Below are positions 6,670-15,306 of a DNA stretch of 21,687 bases, piece by piece. Below the pieces are notes generated by a model. The model had not been told where the DNA came from. It ran no database searches and worked only from the letters and a program-made list of their open reading frames with translations. Within the stretch, counting starts at the first letter, position 1, and each line of letters opens with the position of its first letter. Position numbers and translations under genes: made by a program. Location: assembly GCA_964649895.1 (NCBI GenBank), contig CAZYRX010000033.1, positions 1 through 21,687 on the forward strand, read 5' to 3'. The stretch comes from Halanaerobium sp964649895. GTDB lineage: Bacteria > Bacillota > Halanaerobiia > Halanaerobiales > Halanaerobiaceae.

Positions 6670-8037
6670 CTAAACATCAATTGTCTTCCATTTTCCATTT
6701 TTAAACCGATAAAAAACATAACTTCCCCGAACAGACCAATCAATAACCATAGCAATCCAGCCGCCTGCCAAACCTAAATTAAATGTGTGAACCAATAAAT
6801 AGCCTAATAACAATCTAAAAACCCAGGTTGAAACTGCAGTACTATAGAATACCGCTTTGGTATCACCTGCACCGCGAAGTGAGCCAGCAAAAATAAAATG
6901 AGTACCCATAGGTATTTGAGAAAAAGCAATAATTCTTAAATTTAAAGCTCCTCTACTTATAATTTCTGGATCAGAAGTATATAGTTTTATGAGCTGTTCT
7001 GGAAAAACCAGGAATATCAATGCCATAAACCCCATTACTATGGACCCTAATTTCCAAGCTTCAAAACTTCCTTTTTCAGCCCCTTCAGGATTCTTAGCAC
7101 CTAAATTCTGACCAACTATTGTTGTTGCAGCAACAGCAATTCCAAAACCCGGCATATAAGAAATTGACTCTGCATTAATAGCTATCTGGTGAGCAGCAAA
7201 TGCTGTAGTTCCTAATGATGCAATAACTCTAACAAAAAGCATCTGAGCTAGTCTACGTACTGATTCTTCCATAGCAGTAGGAACTCCAACTCTTAATATC
7301 CTTTTTATTAAATCAATATCAAATGCAAAAAAGTTTTTTGCTTTAAGTTTAATAACTGAATAACTGCTAAAGGTAATAAATAAAAGCACCATCCCACCAA
7401 AAGACCGAGATAATGTTGTTGCAAGTGCTGCACCATTAACTCCTAATTCTGGGAAGCCAAATTTACCAAATATCAACAAATAATTTCCTATAACATTTAA
7501 GATGTTTATTATTATATTAACCTGCATAGGTATCTTTGTTTCTCCCGCTCCTCTTAAAGCAGCAGTAACAATAAAACCTAAAATCATAAAAATAAAACCA
7601 GGGGTCATAATTCTTAAATAACCGGTTCCTAATATAATAACTTCTTTTTCAGCTCCCATTAGATTTAACACTTCAGGTGCCATGAAATAGAAAAAAACTG
7701 CAAATACAGAGCTGAAAATAATTGATATAATGACAGATTGCTGGAGAACAGAAGCTGCACTTTTACTATTATTAGAACCAATAAATCTTGAAACAAGTGC
7801 AGTTGTACCAACACTTAATGCAGAAGCTAGAGCCATAGAGAAAAAAACCGGCTGCATTGTCAAACCAATAGCTGTTACTGCTGCAGCACCTAGCCTTCCA
7901 ACCATCATCATATCTACAATATGAGTAACTGTAGCCAATGACTGCTCTGCAATTACAGGCCATGCCAAATCAAATACAACTTTTTTTGTTGATGTATCTT
8001 CATCTATTATAGCTTTCGATTTCTTATCAACATGCAC
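6670..8037 (-). CDS. MATE family multidrug/toxic compound efflux transporter
   Basis: A 455-residue integral membrane protein with about twelve hydrophobic segments arranged as two similar halves. Typical MATE features include LAWPVIAEQSLATVTHIVDM near the N-terminus, GLG/GRLGAAAVTAIGL, RGAGETKIP in the first half and the equivalent RGAGDTKAV in the second half. These proteins export cationic drugs or metabolites using a Na+ or H+ gradient. The start is GTG 8037-8035 behind AAGGTGAT; the overlapping ATG is in another frame. It follows the RseC-family gene by 14 bases and is the last gene of the feo-led run; no terminator is seen after it. Substrate and coupling ion cannot be assigned. Confidence 0.92.
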   Translation of the reverse strand: MHVDKKSKAIIDEDTSTKKVVFDLAWPVIAEQSLATVTHIVDMMMVGRLGAAAVTAIGLTMQPVFFSMALASALSVGTTALVSRFIGSNNSKSAASVLQQSVIISIIFSSVFAVFFYFMAPEVLNLMGAEKEVIILGTGYLRIMTPGFIFMILGFIVTAALRGAGETKIPMQVNIIINILNVIGNYLLIFGKFGFPELGVNGAALATTLSRSFGGMVLLFITFSSYSVIKLKAKNFFAFDIDLIKRILRVGVPTAMEESVRRLAQMLFVRVIASLGTTAFAAHQIAINAESISYMPGFGIAVAATTIVGQNLGAKNPEGAEKGSFEAWKLGSIVMGFMALIFLVFPEQLIKLYTSDPEIISRGALNLRIIAFSQIPMGTHFIFAGSLRGAGDTKAVFYSTAVSTWVFRLLLGYLLVHTFNLGLAGGWIAMVIDWSVRGSYVFYRFKNGKWKTIDV

Positions 8038-8051
8038 CTGATCACCTTCAA

Positions 8052-8507
8052 TTAGTTATCATAATAATATCCATCATGTTTAATAACTCTTCTGATCTCT
8101 GGATGAAATGAACTTTTTGAACCTGCTTTTTTATCAAAAGCTTTTATAAAAACAAAAGAAATTAAAAAAGCAATTACTGAACCTACAATTCCTGCTGTTT
8201 CAGCTGTTGAGGTAATAAAAAGCAATAAATTTGTTCCAGCAAAATAACCAGCTATAATTGCAATAAGCGGCAGAAGATAGACCATAAAGGCAGATAATAA
8301 TATTGGCTTAGCTCCCATTTCTAATTCAACCATACTTCCTACTTCAGCCCCAATTGGATCATTTACTAAAACATCCATTTCTTCTATTTCATGACTCTGT
8401 TCTGCCAGCATACATTTTTCATCACACTTGCTACAGGCAGAACTTCTAATTATTCTCACCTTGCTTTTACCATTAATATTTTCTATAACTCTTGCCATTT
8501 CGCGCAT
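8052..8507 (-). CDS. RseC/MucC-family (SoxR-reducing system) membrane protein
   Basis: A 151-residue protein when started at ATG 8507, seven bases after GAGAGG. The in-frame GTG at 8516 lies within that ribosome binding site and is unlikely to be the start. The N-terminal cytoplasmic part holds a Cys cluster (Cys25, Cys28, Cys32 in SACSKCDEKCM) and a small beta-rich domain. Two membrane helices follow at about 72-92 and 98-120, then a basic tail. This is the architecture of RseC/RsxE-associated proteins, which in proteobacteria link the Rnf/Rsx electron-transfer complex to SoxR reduction or act on sigma-E signalling. The cysteines could bind a metal or cluster. The context here is ferrous iron uptake. 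Its specific role in Firmicutes is unclear. Confidence 0.85.
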   Translation of the reverse strand: MREMARVIENINGKSKVRIIRSSACSKCDEKCMLAEQSHEIEEMDVLVNDPIGAEVGSMVELEMGAKPILLSAFMVYLLPLIAIIAGYFAGTNLLLFITSTAETAGIVGSVIAFLISFVFIKAFDKKAGSKSSFHPEIRRVIKHDGYYYDN

Positions 8508-8570
8508 TTTTTTCACCTCTCAAACACTTAAAAGTTAAAAAAATAAAATTAAATTAAAAATAACAACAAT

Positions 8571-8735
8571 TTATTTAAACAGCGAACATTTATTGCACTC
8601 TGAACACTTCTTAAATATATAACTATTACAGCGTGGGCATTTAATATTTTTAAATTCCCTCATTACATTACCACACTTGGGGCAAACAACATTATTGCCC
8701 TCTTTTTTTACATCATATTTACATTTATCTTTCAT
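8571..8735 (-). CDS. Small zinc-ribbon protein, 54 residues (unannotated type)
   Basis: An ATG at 8735 behind AAAAGGGG opens a 54-codon frame ending TAA at 8571. The protein contains CPKCG (residues 18-22), CPRC (33-36) and a C-terminal CSECNKC run (44-50), plus an early Cys at residue 5. Paired CxxC knuckles are typical of rubredoxin-like or zinc-ribbon folds; the extra CxxCxxC could hold a second metal or an Fe-S cluster. It is hydrophilic and basic, with no membrane helix. It lies 49 bases after feoB and 63 bases before the RseC-family gene, on the same strand, so it is probably co-transcribed with the iron-uptake genes. I do not recognise a named family. The strong ribosome binding site and the spaced cysteines argue that the frame is real. 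Confidence 0.82.
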   Translation of the reverse strand: MKDKCKYDVKKEGNNVVCPKCGNVMREFKNIKCPRCNSYIFKKCSECNKCSLFK

Positions 8736-8784
8736 TTCTTCCCCTTTTAAATTTCTTATAGTAAGATTTCTCGAAACTAGATTA

Positions 8785-10641
8785 TTAAAAAATTAAAAGA
8801 TTAACCAATCCCCCAGTAATAAATGCTGTAATCCAACTTCCAAACCAGATATATACTGCTTCTTTTAAGTTTCTCTCTTTGACCATTATTATCATTGCAG
8901 CTATACACGGTACAAATAATGTTAAAGTAATTAAAGCAACAGTAATTTGTTCAGGTGTTAGGGGAATTGCAGTTAAACCTGCCGCTCCAAAATCACGTCT
9001 TATGATTCCCATAACAAAAGCTGTAGTAGTCTCTGAAGGAAGACCAAGCCAGTGAACTATTATCGGCTCTGCAGCCCTTGTAATATATTCGAGTATGCCT
9101 GTACTCTGCATAATAGTAATTATAGCAGCCCCTAAAACAAATATTGGGCCAGCTTCTTTTACAAATGCAGCTGTTTGTTGATAGCTTTTGTTTAAAACAT
9201 TTTTTATATCAGGCATTCTTATCGGAGGCAGATCCATTAAAAGATCACTCGATTCTCCAGGTAATACTTTATTTAAAAATGTGCCTGCAAGTACATAAAC
9301 AATAAATATTGTCAAAACATAAGTTATAACATAGTATATATTAAGCTGGGCAATCAGACCAACAATAACACCAAGCTGTGCAGAACATGGAATTGCTAAA
9401 CCTAACAAAAATATCGCAATTATTTTTTCCCTTTTTGTTCCCAATAATCTGGTTGTTATTGTGGCCATTGTAACACAGCCAAAACCTAAAAGCATAGGAA
9501 TGATAGCTCTACCATTTAATCCTATTTTTTGAAGTAATCTATCCATTAAAACAGCAATCCTTGGCAGATATCCAGAATCTTCTAAGATTGATAGTAAAAA
9601 ATAAAAACCAGCTACTAAAGGTAATAATAAACCAAAAATATAAGTAACTGACATTGTCAAAATTCCAAATTCACCTGCAATAAGCCTTCCAAATATATTA
9701 TCCAAGCCAATTGTACTATTAATAATATTCCTGATAAAAGGTTCGTAGATTTCTACAAATAGAAATCCTTCAGTAAATTCAACTACAGTCTGAGCCACAA
9801 AAACTCCAATAAATTGATAAATCAGATAAAGCAAAATCAAAAGCATAGGCACAGCAGTAATAGGTTTTAGCATATATCTACCTAATTCACGGGCAATCTT
9901 ACTATTTTTTTGATCATAACTTAAAACTTTATCTGTAATACTATTTACTCTTTTTCTTCTTAATATATAGAGCTCTTCCCTTAACTCAGGAAATTCTTCT
10001 TTATACATACAGCGAATATTTTCATCTTCTTCTAAAAGCATTAGTGCGTCTTCTCTGTTCCCTGATATTTCAACTGCTTTATTAAATTCTTTACTTAAAT
10101 TATTTTCATTTCTAAATATATCATTACCAACAGCTGCTTTAGACAAATTAGCTTTAACTTTATCTAAACCTAGCTTTTTTGATGCTGTTGTTGGTATTAC
10201 AGGCACCCCAAGCTCCTTTTCCAGCTGGTCTATATCTATAGAAATATTATTTTTCTCTACTTCATCCATCATATTTAAAGCCACTATCACTTTTTTACCC
10301 ATATCTATTAACTGCTGGGTTAAAAAAAGATCACGTTCTAAATGACTGGCATCTACAACATCTATTATAATATCGGCAGACATAATAAAATCCCTGGCTA
10401 CTCTTTCTTCGTCGTTTATAGAACCAACTCCATAAACTCCAGGTGTGTCATAAACAACAGAATCATCCATTTTACCGCTGCTTATATCAAGGGTAGTCCC
10501 GGGATAGTTAGAAACACTTACATAAATTCCGGTTAGAAAATTAAAAAATATCGACTTACCTACATTTGGATTTCCTGCCAGAACAATTTTTTTATCTGCC
10601 TGCAGATCTTTATCTAACTCAATTCGACTGCAGTCGCTCAT
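8785..10641 (-). CDS. feoB: Ferrous iron transport protein B
   Basis: A 618-residue Fe(II) uptake GTPase and permease of the cytoplasmic membrane. The N-terminal G domain shows G1 GNPNVGKS (23-30), a Thr in the YPGTT G2 segment (about 46-50), G3 DTPG (65-68) and G4 NMMD (123-126). A helical insertion links it to a membrane domain with two Gate-like repeats. The first has GFGCVTMATITTR, the second LTLFVPCIAAMIIMV, and each carries a conserved Cys. At 618 residues it is shorter than many FeoB proteins (around 670-770), with a compact linker and no Cys-rich C-terminal tail. The ATG overlaps the feoA stop (TAATG), implying translational coupling. An iron-responsive promoter in front of feoA probably governs it. 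Confidence 0.96.
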   Translation of the reverse strand: MSDCSRIELDKDLQADKKIVLAGNPNVGKSIFFNFLTGIYVSVSNYPGTTLDISSGKMDDSVVYDTPGVYGVGSINDEERVARDFIMSADIIIDVVDASHLERDLFLTQQLIDMGKKVIVALNMMDEVEKNNISIDIDQLEKELGVPVIPTTASKKLGLDKVKANLSKAAVGNDIFRNENNLSKEFNKAVEISGNREDALMLLEEDENIRCMYKEEFPELREELYILRRKRVNSITDKVLSYDQKNSKIARELGRYMLKPITAVPMLLILLYLIYQFIGVFVAQTVVEFTEGFLFVEIYEPFIRNIINSTIGLDNIFGRLIAGEFGILTMSVTYIFGLLLPLVAGFYFLLSILEDSGYLPRIAVLMDRLLQKIGLNGRAIIPMLLGFGCVTMATITTRLLGTKREKIIAIFLLGLAIPCSAQLGVIVGLIAQLNIYYVITYVLTIFIVYVLAGTFLNKVLPGESSDLLMDLPPIRMPDIKNVLNKSYQQTAAFVKEAGPIFVLGAAIITIMQSTGILEYITRAAEPIIVHWLGLPSETTTAFVMGIIRRDFGAAGLTAIPLTPEQITVALITLTLFVPCIAAMIIMVKERNLKEAVYIWFGSWITAFITGGLVNLLIF

Positions 10642-10868
10642 TAGATCATACCTTTTTTCTCTACATTAATTTTTTCAGCGGTTCTTCTTCCAATAGCAAT
10701 TTCTTGAAGGTTCTTTTTTAAAATTACAGGACCACCAGGAAGTGAAGCAGAACATTCTATTTCAGAACCTTCACAGATTCCAAAGCGAAGTGCTTGAAGT
10801 CTTGTCTGTTTATCATTAATTTTTCCGACAATAAACTTATTCCCATCCTTCATATCTGCAAGTGTCAT
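10641..10868 (-). CDS. feoA: Ferrous iron transport protein A
   Basis: A 75-residue cytosolic SH3-like partner of FeoB. The longest open frame runs up to 10946, but ATG 10868 is preceded by AGGAGG at a seven-base distance and begins MTLADMKDG, the usual FeoA opening. The upstream codons are therefore leader sequence. The family features are LRFGICEGSEIE in the middle and a GGPVILKKNLQEIAIGR beta segment. The stop overlaps the feoB start. Confidence 0.93.
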   Translation of the reverse strand: MTLADMKDGNKFIVGKINDKQTRLQALRFGICEGSEIECSASLPGGPVILKKNLQEIAIGRRTAEKINVEKKGMI

Positions 10869-10984
10869 ATTTTTTCCTCCTATAGTAATTTTGTTGGAAA
10901 AGGCTGTAATATTTATTATAAAGTAGATTTCAACAAGTATTTTCAAAGTTAGTAGTTTTAATTATTACTCTAACACCTAATATA

Positions 10985-11013
10985 ATTATAATGAATACGA
11001 TTATCAAAGTCAA
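10985..11013 (-). promoter_or_regulatory. feoAB promoter with overlapping Fur-box-like operator
   Basis: TTGACT (11013-11008) and TATAAT (10990-10985) are 17 bases apart, close to the ideal vegetative promoter. The spacer and -10 carry GATAATCGTATTCATTATA (11005-10987), which matches the classic 19-base Fur box at 15 positions. A repressor bound here would block RNA polymerase when iron is plentiful. The rest of the 316-base gap between leuS and feoA holds the leuS terminator (11055-11077) and an AT-rich leader of about 110 bases with nothing further recognised. Confidence 0.78.
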
Positions 11014-11054
11014 TACCTATGTAAAAATATTAGCTTTTTTATCAAGTTTAATAA

Positions 11055-11077
11055 AACCGGCCATAAAATGGCCGGTT
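11055..11077 (-). terminator. Intrinsic terminator of the nadD-leuS unit
   Basis: AACCGGCCAT and ATGGCCGGTT form a ten-pair stem around a three-base loop, GC-rich against an AT-rich background. On the minus strand it continues TTTTATT. It lies about 110 bases after the leuS stop and before the feoA promoter. Confidence 0.85.
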
Positions 11078-11184
11078 ATTATAACTGCTATATTTTTTTT
11101 ACAATTAATTTTATTATTTATTGATTAACTATAACCAAACAAACTATATATCAGTCTATGCTTAGATTAAATACTAAATGCAGC

Positions 11185-13680
11185 TTACTTAACAACTAGG
11201 TTGACAAGTTTTCCTGGTACATAAATTGTTTTTATAAGCTCATTTCCTTCTAAATAAGATTGAATCTTTTCTTCTTCCAGCACTTTTTCTTTCACTTCTT
11301 CTTCACTAATATCTGAATCAACAGATATTTTTTCTCTAACTTTACCATTAACCTGAATTACAATTGTGATTTCTTCTTTTTCTAAGGCTGATTCTTTATA
11401 ATCGGGCCAGCTCATTTCATGAATACTGTTTTCATAACCAATCATTTCCCAAAGTTCATCAGTTATAAATGGGGCAAATGGAGCTAGTAAAAGCAGAATG
11501 GTTTTTGCTGCACTTCTAATCAAAGCATAGTCAGTATCCTCATCTTTTCTGTCATTAAGATATGAATATACTTCATTGGTTAATTCCATTACTGCACTAA
11601 TTGCAGTATTAAAATTAAGCCTCTCTCCAACATCTTCAGTGACTTTTTTTATGCTCGCATGAATTGTCCTGTAAAGATTTTTACCAGCTTTATCAAAATT
11701 ATCTGCATCAATCTCTCTATCATCATTCTTTATAATCTCAATATTCTCTGTGACAAACCTCCATACCCTATTTAGAAAACGATCTGCTCCTTCAACACCT
11801 TTATCACTCCACTCTAAATCTTTCTCAGGTGGTGAAGCAAATAAGATAAACAATCTTGCTGTATCTGCACCATATTCATCTAAAATATCTTTAGGATCTA
11901 CTACATTACCCTTAGATTTTGACATTTTTGCACCATCTTTAAGCACCATTCCCTGTGCAAGCCAATTAGTAAAGGGCTCAACCGCATCTGCCATATCCAT
12001 ATCATGAACAACTTTAGTGAAAAACCTTGCATATAAGAGATGAAGTATAGCATGTTCTATACCACCTATATATTGATCTACAGGGAACCACTTATCTGCT
12101 TTCTCTTTTGTAAATGGCAGGTTATCATTTTTAGGGTCTGTGTAGCGCAAAAAATACCAGGAAGAATCAACAAAAGTATCCATAGTATCAGTTTCTCTTT
12201 TAGCTGGTCCACCACATTTAGGACAACTTGTATTAACAAAATCATCTACATGTTTTAATGGTGATTCTCCAGTAGGAGAAAATTCAACATCATGAGGTAA
12301 TTTAACCGGAAGTTCTGATTCAGGTACTGCAGTAGGACCGCAATTTTCACAATACACTATTGGTATTGGAGCTCCCCAATAACGCTGTCTTGATATCAAC
12401 CAATCTCTTAATCTATAATTTACTTTGATTTCAGCAAATCCTTCTTTTGAAAAGTCTTCTGCCATTTTATCAAAGGCTTCTTCAACACTTAAACCATTAT
12501 ACTTGCCAGAATTTATTAAATGACCATCTTCTGCATAGGCTTCTTCCATTTCAGAACCCACCAGTTCTTTTTCTATTTCATCTGGTTGAATAACAGCTTT
12601 TATTGGAATATCATACTTTTTTGCAAAATCAAAATCACGCTGGTCATGAGCTGGTACAGCCATTATTGCTCCTGTTCCATAACTCATAAGCACATAATTG
12701 GATATATAAATAGGAATTTCTTCATTATTAACAGGGTTTACTGCATAAGCACCAGTAAAAATACCGATTTTCTCTGATTTAGCAGAGGTTCTTTCCTGTT
12801 CATTTTGTTTTTTTACTTTTCTAATAAATTCTTCAACATCTTTTTCTTTATCTGTTCCTTCAATTATTTCCTCCACATAAGGGTGTTCTGGGGCTAAAAC
12901 CATATAAGTTGCCCCATAAAGTGTATCAGGCCTTGTAGTAAAAACCTCTAACTCTTTCTCCAGCTCAGGTATTTCAAAAGTAATTCTAGTACCTTCACTG
13001 CGTCCAATCCAGTTTTTCTGCATAATTTTTACTTTCTCCGGCCAGTTTTCTAATTTATCATGATCTTCAAGCAGTCTTTCTGCATATTCTGTTATTTTTA
13101 AAAACCACTGTTCAAGTTCACGATGGTCTACCTCAGTACCACAGCGCTCACACGAGTCATTAACCACCTGCTCATTTGCAAGAACTGTTTCACAGCTTGG
13201 ACACCAATTAACTGTAGATTCTTTTTTATATGCCAGATCATTTTCATACATTTGTGTAAAAAACCACTGTGTCCATTTATAATAATCTTCAGCAGCAGTC
13301 GTCACTTCACGATCCCAGTCATAACTTAAACCCATTGCTTTCATCTGTTCTTTCATATGTGCTATGTTTTCCCAGGTCCATTCTTTAGGGTGAATATTAC
13401 CATGTTTGATAGCTGCATTTTCAGCAGGTAACCCAAATGCATCCCACCCCATTGGATGAAGAACATTATAACCTTTCATCCTTTTATAACGAGCAATAAC
13501 ATCACCAATTGAATAAACTCTTACATGACCCATATGTAAATTACCAGATGGATAAGGAAACATTTCCAGAACATAATAATTTTCCTTATCAGGATCTGTA
13601 CCAGTTTTATGTAAATTAGAATCTTCCCATCTTTTAAGCCATTTTTTTTCTACTTCTTGAAACGGATAATAATCCTGCAA
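11185..13680 (-). CDS. leuS: Leucyl-tRNA synthetase
   Basis: A full-length 831-residue class I aminoacyl-tRNA synthetase. The HIGH-type motif HMGH is at residues 49-52 and KMSKS at 585-589. The CP1 editing domain contains TTRPDT (248-253) and the conserved Asp of AVPAHDQRDF (341-350). Zinc-binding pairs occur at CPSC (160-163) with CERC (177-180), and again at CENC (444-447) with CPKC (486-489). A C-terminal appendage ends VPGKLVNLVVK. The start is TTG 13680, nine bases after GGGGAG; there is no nearer ATG. It follows rsfS by about 100 bases with no T-box in front, so it appears to rely on the upstream nadD promoter or an unseen local one. The protein is notably rich in Asp and Glu. Confidence 0.97.
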   Translation of the reverse strand: MQDYYPFQEVEKKWLKRWEDSNLHKTGTDPDKENYYVLEMFPYPSGNLHMGHVRVYSIGDVIARYKRMKGYNVLHPMGWDAFGLPAENAAIKHGNIHPKEWTWENIAHMKEQMKAMGLSYDWDREVTTAAEDYYKWTQWFFTQMYENDLAYKKESTVNWCPSCETVLANEQVVNDSCERCGTEVDHRELEQWFLKITEYAERLLEDHDKLENWPEKVKIMQKNWIGRSEGTRITFEIPELEKELEVFTTRPDTLYGATYMVLAPEHPYVEEIIEGTDKEKDVEEFIRKVKKQNEQERTSAKSEKIGIFTGAYAVNPVNNEEIPIYISNYVLMSYGTGAIMAVPAHDQRDFDFAKKYDIPIKAVIQPDEIEKELVGSEMEEAYAEDGHLINSGKYNGLSVEEAFDKMAEDFSKEGFAEIKVNYRLRDWLISRQRYWGAPIPIVYCENCGPTAVPESELPVKLPHDVEFSPTGESPLKHVDDFVNTSCPKCGGPAKRETDTMDTFVDSSWYFLRYTDPKNDNLPFTKEKADKWFPVDQYIGGIEHAILHLLYARFFTKVVHDMDMADAVEPFTNWLAQGMVLKDGAKMSKSKGNVVDPKDILDEYGADTARLFILFASPPEKDLEWSDKGVEGADRFLNRVWRFVTENIEIIKNDDREIDADNFDKAGKNLYRTIHASIKKVTEDVGERLNFNTAISAVMELTNEVYSYLNDRKDEDTDYALIRSAAKTILLLLAPFAPFITDELWEMIGYENSIHEMSWPDYKESALEKEEITIVIQVNGKVREKISVDSDISEEEVKEKVLEEEKIQSYLEGNELIKTIYVPGKLVNLVVK

Positions 13681-13778
13681 AGATACTCACTCCCCTTATT
13701 TGATTAAAGTTAATAACAATTATTATTTATATTCTTCATTATAATTAAAATAATTAAATTAATATGTGATTTAAAAAA

Positions 13779-14132
13779 TTATTCTTTCCTTAATATTTTC
13801 TCTGCATCTGCCCAAAGTCTTTCTAAATCATAATACTCCCTTTCACGTTTATGAAAAACATGGACGATTACATCAGCATAATCAATTAAAACCCAGCGAG
13901 CATCATTCATGCCTGCCATTCTGCGGGGTTCAATTCCTTGTTCTGATAATTTTTCTTCAATTGCTCTTGCAACTGCTTTAACTTGTTTATCTGAATTAGC
14001 ACTACAGATAACAAAATAATCAGCTATAACTGTTAAACCCTCCACTTTTAAAATATCTATGTTCTCAGCTTTTTTATCATCAGCTGCTTCTGCTGCTAGT
14101 ACAGCTATATCTTTAATACCTAGTTCTGACAT
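13779..14132 (-). CDS. rsfS: Ribosomal silencing factor RsfS
   Basis: A 117-residue Iojap/RsfS family protein. It binds ribosomal protein uL14 on the large subunit and blocks joining with the small subunit during starvation. The central DYFVICSANSDKQVKAVA and the later DARWVLIDYADVIVHVF and YYDLERLW segments are the family signature. The start is ATG 14132 behind GAGGAGG. The order nadD-yqeK-LCP-rsfS-leuS is common in low-GC Gram-positive bacteria and supports the call. Confidence 0.95.
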   Translation of the reverse strand: MSELGIKDIAVLAAEAADDKKAENIDILKVEGLTVIADYFVICSANSDKQVKAVARAIEEKLSEQGIEPRRMAGMNDARWVLIDYADVIVHVFHKREREYYDLERLWADAEKILRKE

Positions 14133-14147
14133 TAATAAATTCCTCCT

Positions 14148-15305
14148 CTAAACCGAAGGGTCAAAATTTTGACCTAGAATAATCTCTATTTTTCCTTTTA
14201 AATCAGAGTTATTATCTACATATTCTATTTCGGCATTTAATAATTCTGCAAGTCTATCTGCAGTACTTTGATCTTGATCACTATAATATTTAACAATAGA
14301 ATTTTGATAATCATAATTATCAGCATTTCCTATATCTTCAATTTGAAAGCCATATTTTTTTAGTAAATCAGCTGCATTTCCTGCAGCACCAGATTTTCCT
14401 AATCCATTTAGAATTTTAAGTTGATAATTTTTATTATTAATATATGATTTGTTTTTTACTAAATTTTCAACCATGATTTTGCTTTCTTCAGAATCTGGAA
14501 CCCAGTAGCTAATACCATTAATATATTCTGGTTTCCCGGGAAGCATTCTACTTTCAACCCTTGATAAATCAATCTCTTTAGCAGTGTTTAAAAATGGGTT
14601 TATATCTTTTAATGGAATATTAGTATTAACTGTACTATTTATTTCACTAATAATACCAGGCAGCTTAGTTATTATAGAAGGAGAAATAACTTTTTCAAGC
14701 ACTGCATCAATAAATTTTTGCTGTCTTTCTATACGTCCAATATCTCCTCTATTATCACGATAGCGAACATACTTTAAGGCTTCTTCTCCATTAAGATTCT
14801 GTCTACCTCTAGGAATATTTATATAAAGCCCACCTGCTTTATCAACATAATTAAGATTTTTTTCTACATTAACTTCTATACCGCCTAATCGGTCAATTAT
14901 TTTTTCGAAACCCTTAAAATCTGTTTCTAAATAATAATCAATATTAATTGATAGAAGTTCTTCTACAGTTTCTCGTGTTAACTCAATTCCACCGTAAACA
15001 TGTGAAGAATTAAGCTTAGTAAAGTTTTTACTATCTAAATTAATATATGTGTCTCTTGGCAAAAATATTATACCAGCTTCATTTGTATCAACATTTAAAC
15101 TAATAAGAATAATTGTATCTGCTCGAGAAGCACCATTTACATCAGAATCATATCCAACTGCAAGAATATTTATTTTATTGTCTGTAAAAGGCCCACCTGA
15201 AATTTTACTTAATTCTGTATTAAATAAATAGGGAATAGAAATTCCTATTAAGACAAGAATAATTATCAAAGAAATATATTTCCAGTCCATTAATTTTTCT
15301 AACAT
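14148..15305 (-). CDS. LCP family (LytR-CpsA-Psr) cell-wall glycopolymer ligase
   Basis: About 385 residues. One N-terminal membrane helix (about 10-30) is followed by an extracellular LCP domain with NILAVGYD, SRADTIILISLN and LPRDTYINL. The Arg-rich active-site segments YVRYRDNRGDIGRIERQQKF come after it. A C-terminal LytR_C domain occupies roughly the last 90 residues, from QLKILNGLGKSGAAG. LCP enzymes attach undecaprenyl-linked polymers such as teichoic acids or capsule to peptidoglycan. The ATG at 15305 has a partial AAGTGAT ribosome binding site. A GTG at 15317 in the same frame overlaps the yqeK stop but has no site before it, so the start is uncertain by four codons. rsfS follows after 15 bases. 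Confidence 0.9.
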   Translation of the reverse strand: MLEKLMDWKYISLIIILVLIGISIPYLFNTELSKISGGPFTDNKINILAVGYDSDVNGASRADTIILISLNVDTNEAGIIFLPRDTYINLDSKNFTKLNSSHVYGGIELTRETVEELLSINIDYYLETDFKGFEKIIDRLGGIEVNVEKNLNYVDKAGGLYINIPRGRQNLNGEEALKYVRYRDNRGDIGRIERQQKFIDAVLEKVISPSIITKLPGIISEINSTVNTNIPLKDINPFLNTAKEIDLSRVESRMLPGKPEYINGISYWVPDSEESKIMVENLVKNKSYINNKNYQLKILNGLGKSGAAGNAADLLKKYGFQIEDIGNADNYDYQNSIVKYYSDQDQSTADRLAELLNAEIEYVDNNSDLKGKIEIILGQNFDPSV

Positions 15306-15306
15306 T

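Noticed and set aside
8785..10641. Suspected truncation of FeoB because it is only 618 residues
   Set aside because: G-domain motifs, both membrane repeats and a normal C-terminus are present, so it is a compact but intact FeoB.
10869..10946. N-terminal extension of FeoA by 26 codons
   Set aside because: The extension crosses the FeoA ribosome binding site, is unlike the family and has no start signal of its own; ATG 10868 is clearly the start.
13681..13778. Looked for a leucine T-box or other leader before leuS
   Set aside because: No T-box sequence, specifier-like stem or terminator is present; only AT-rich spacer was seen.
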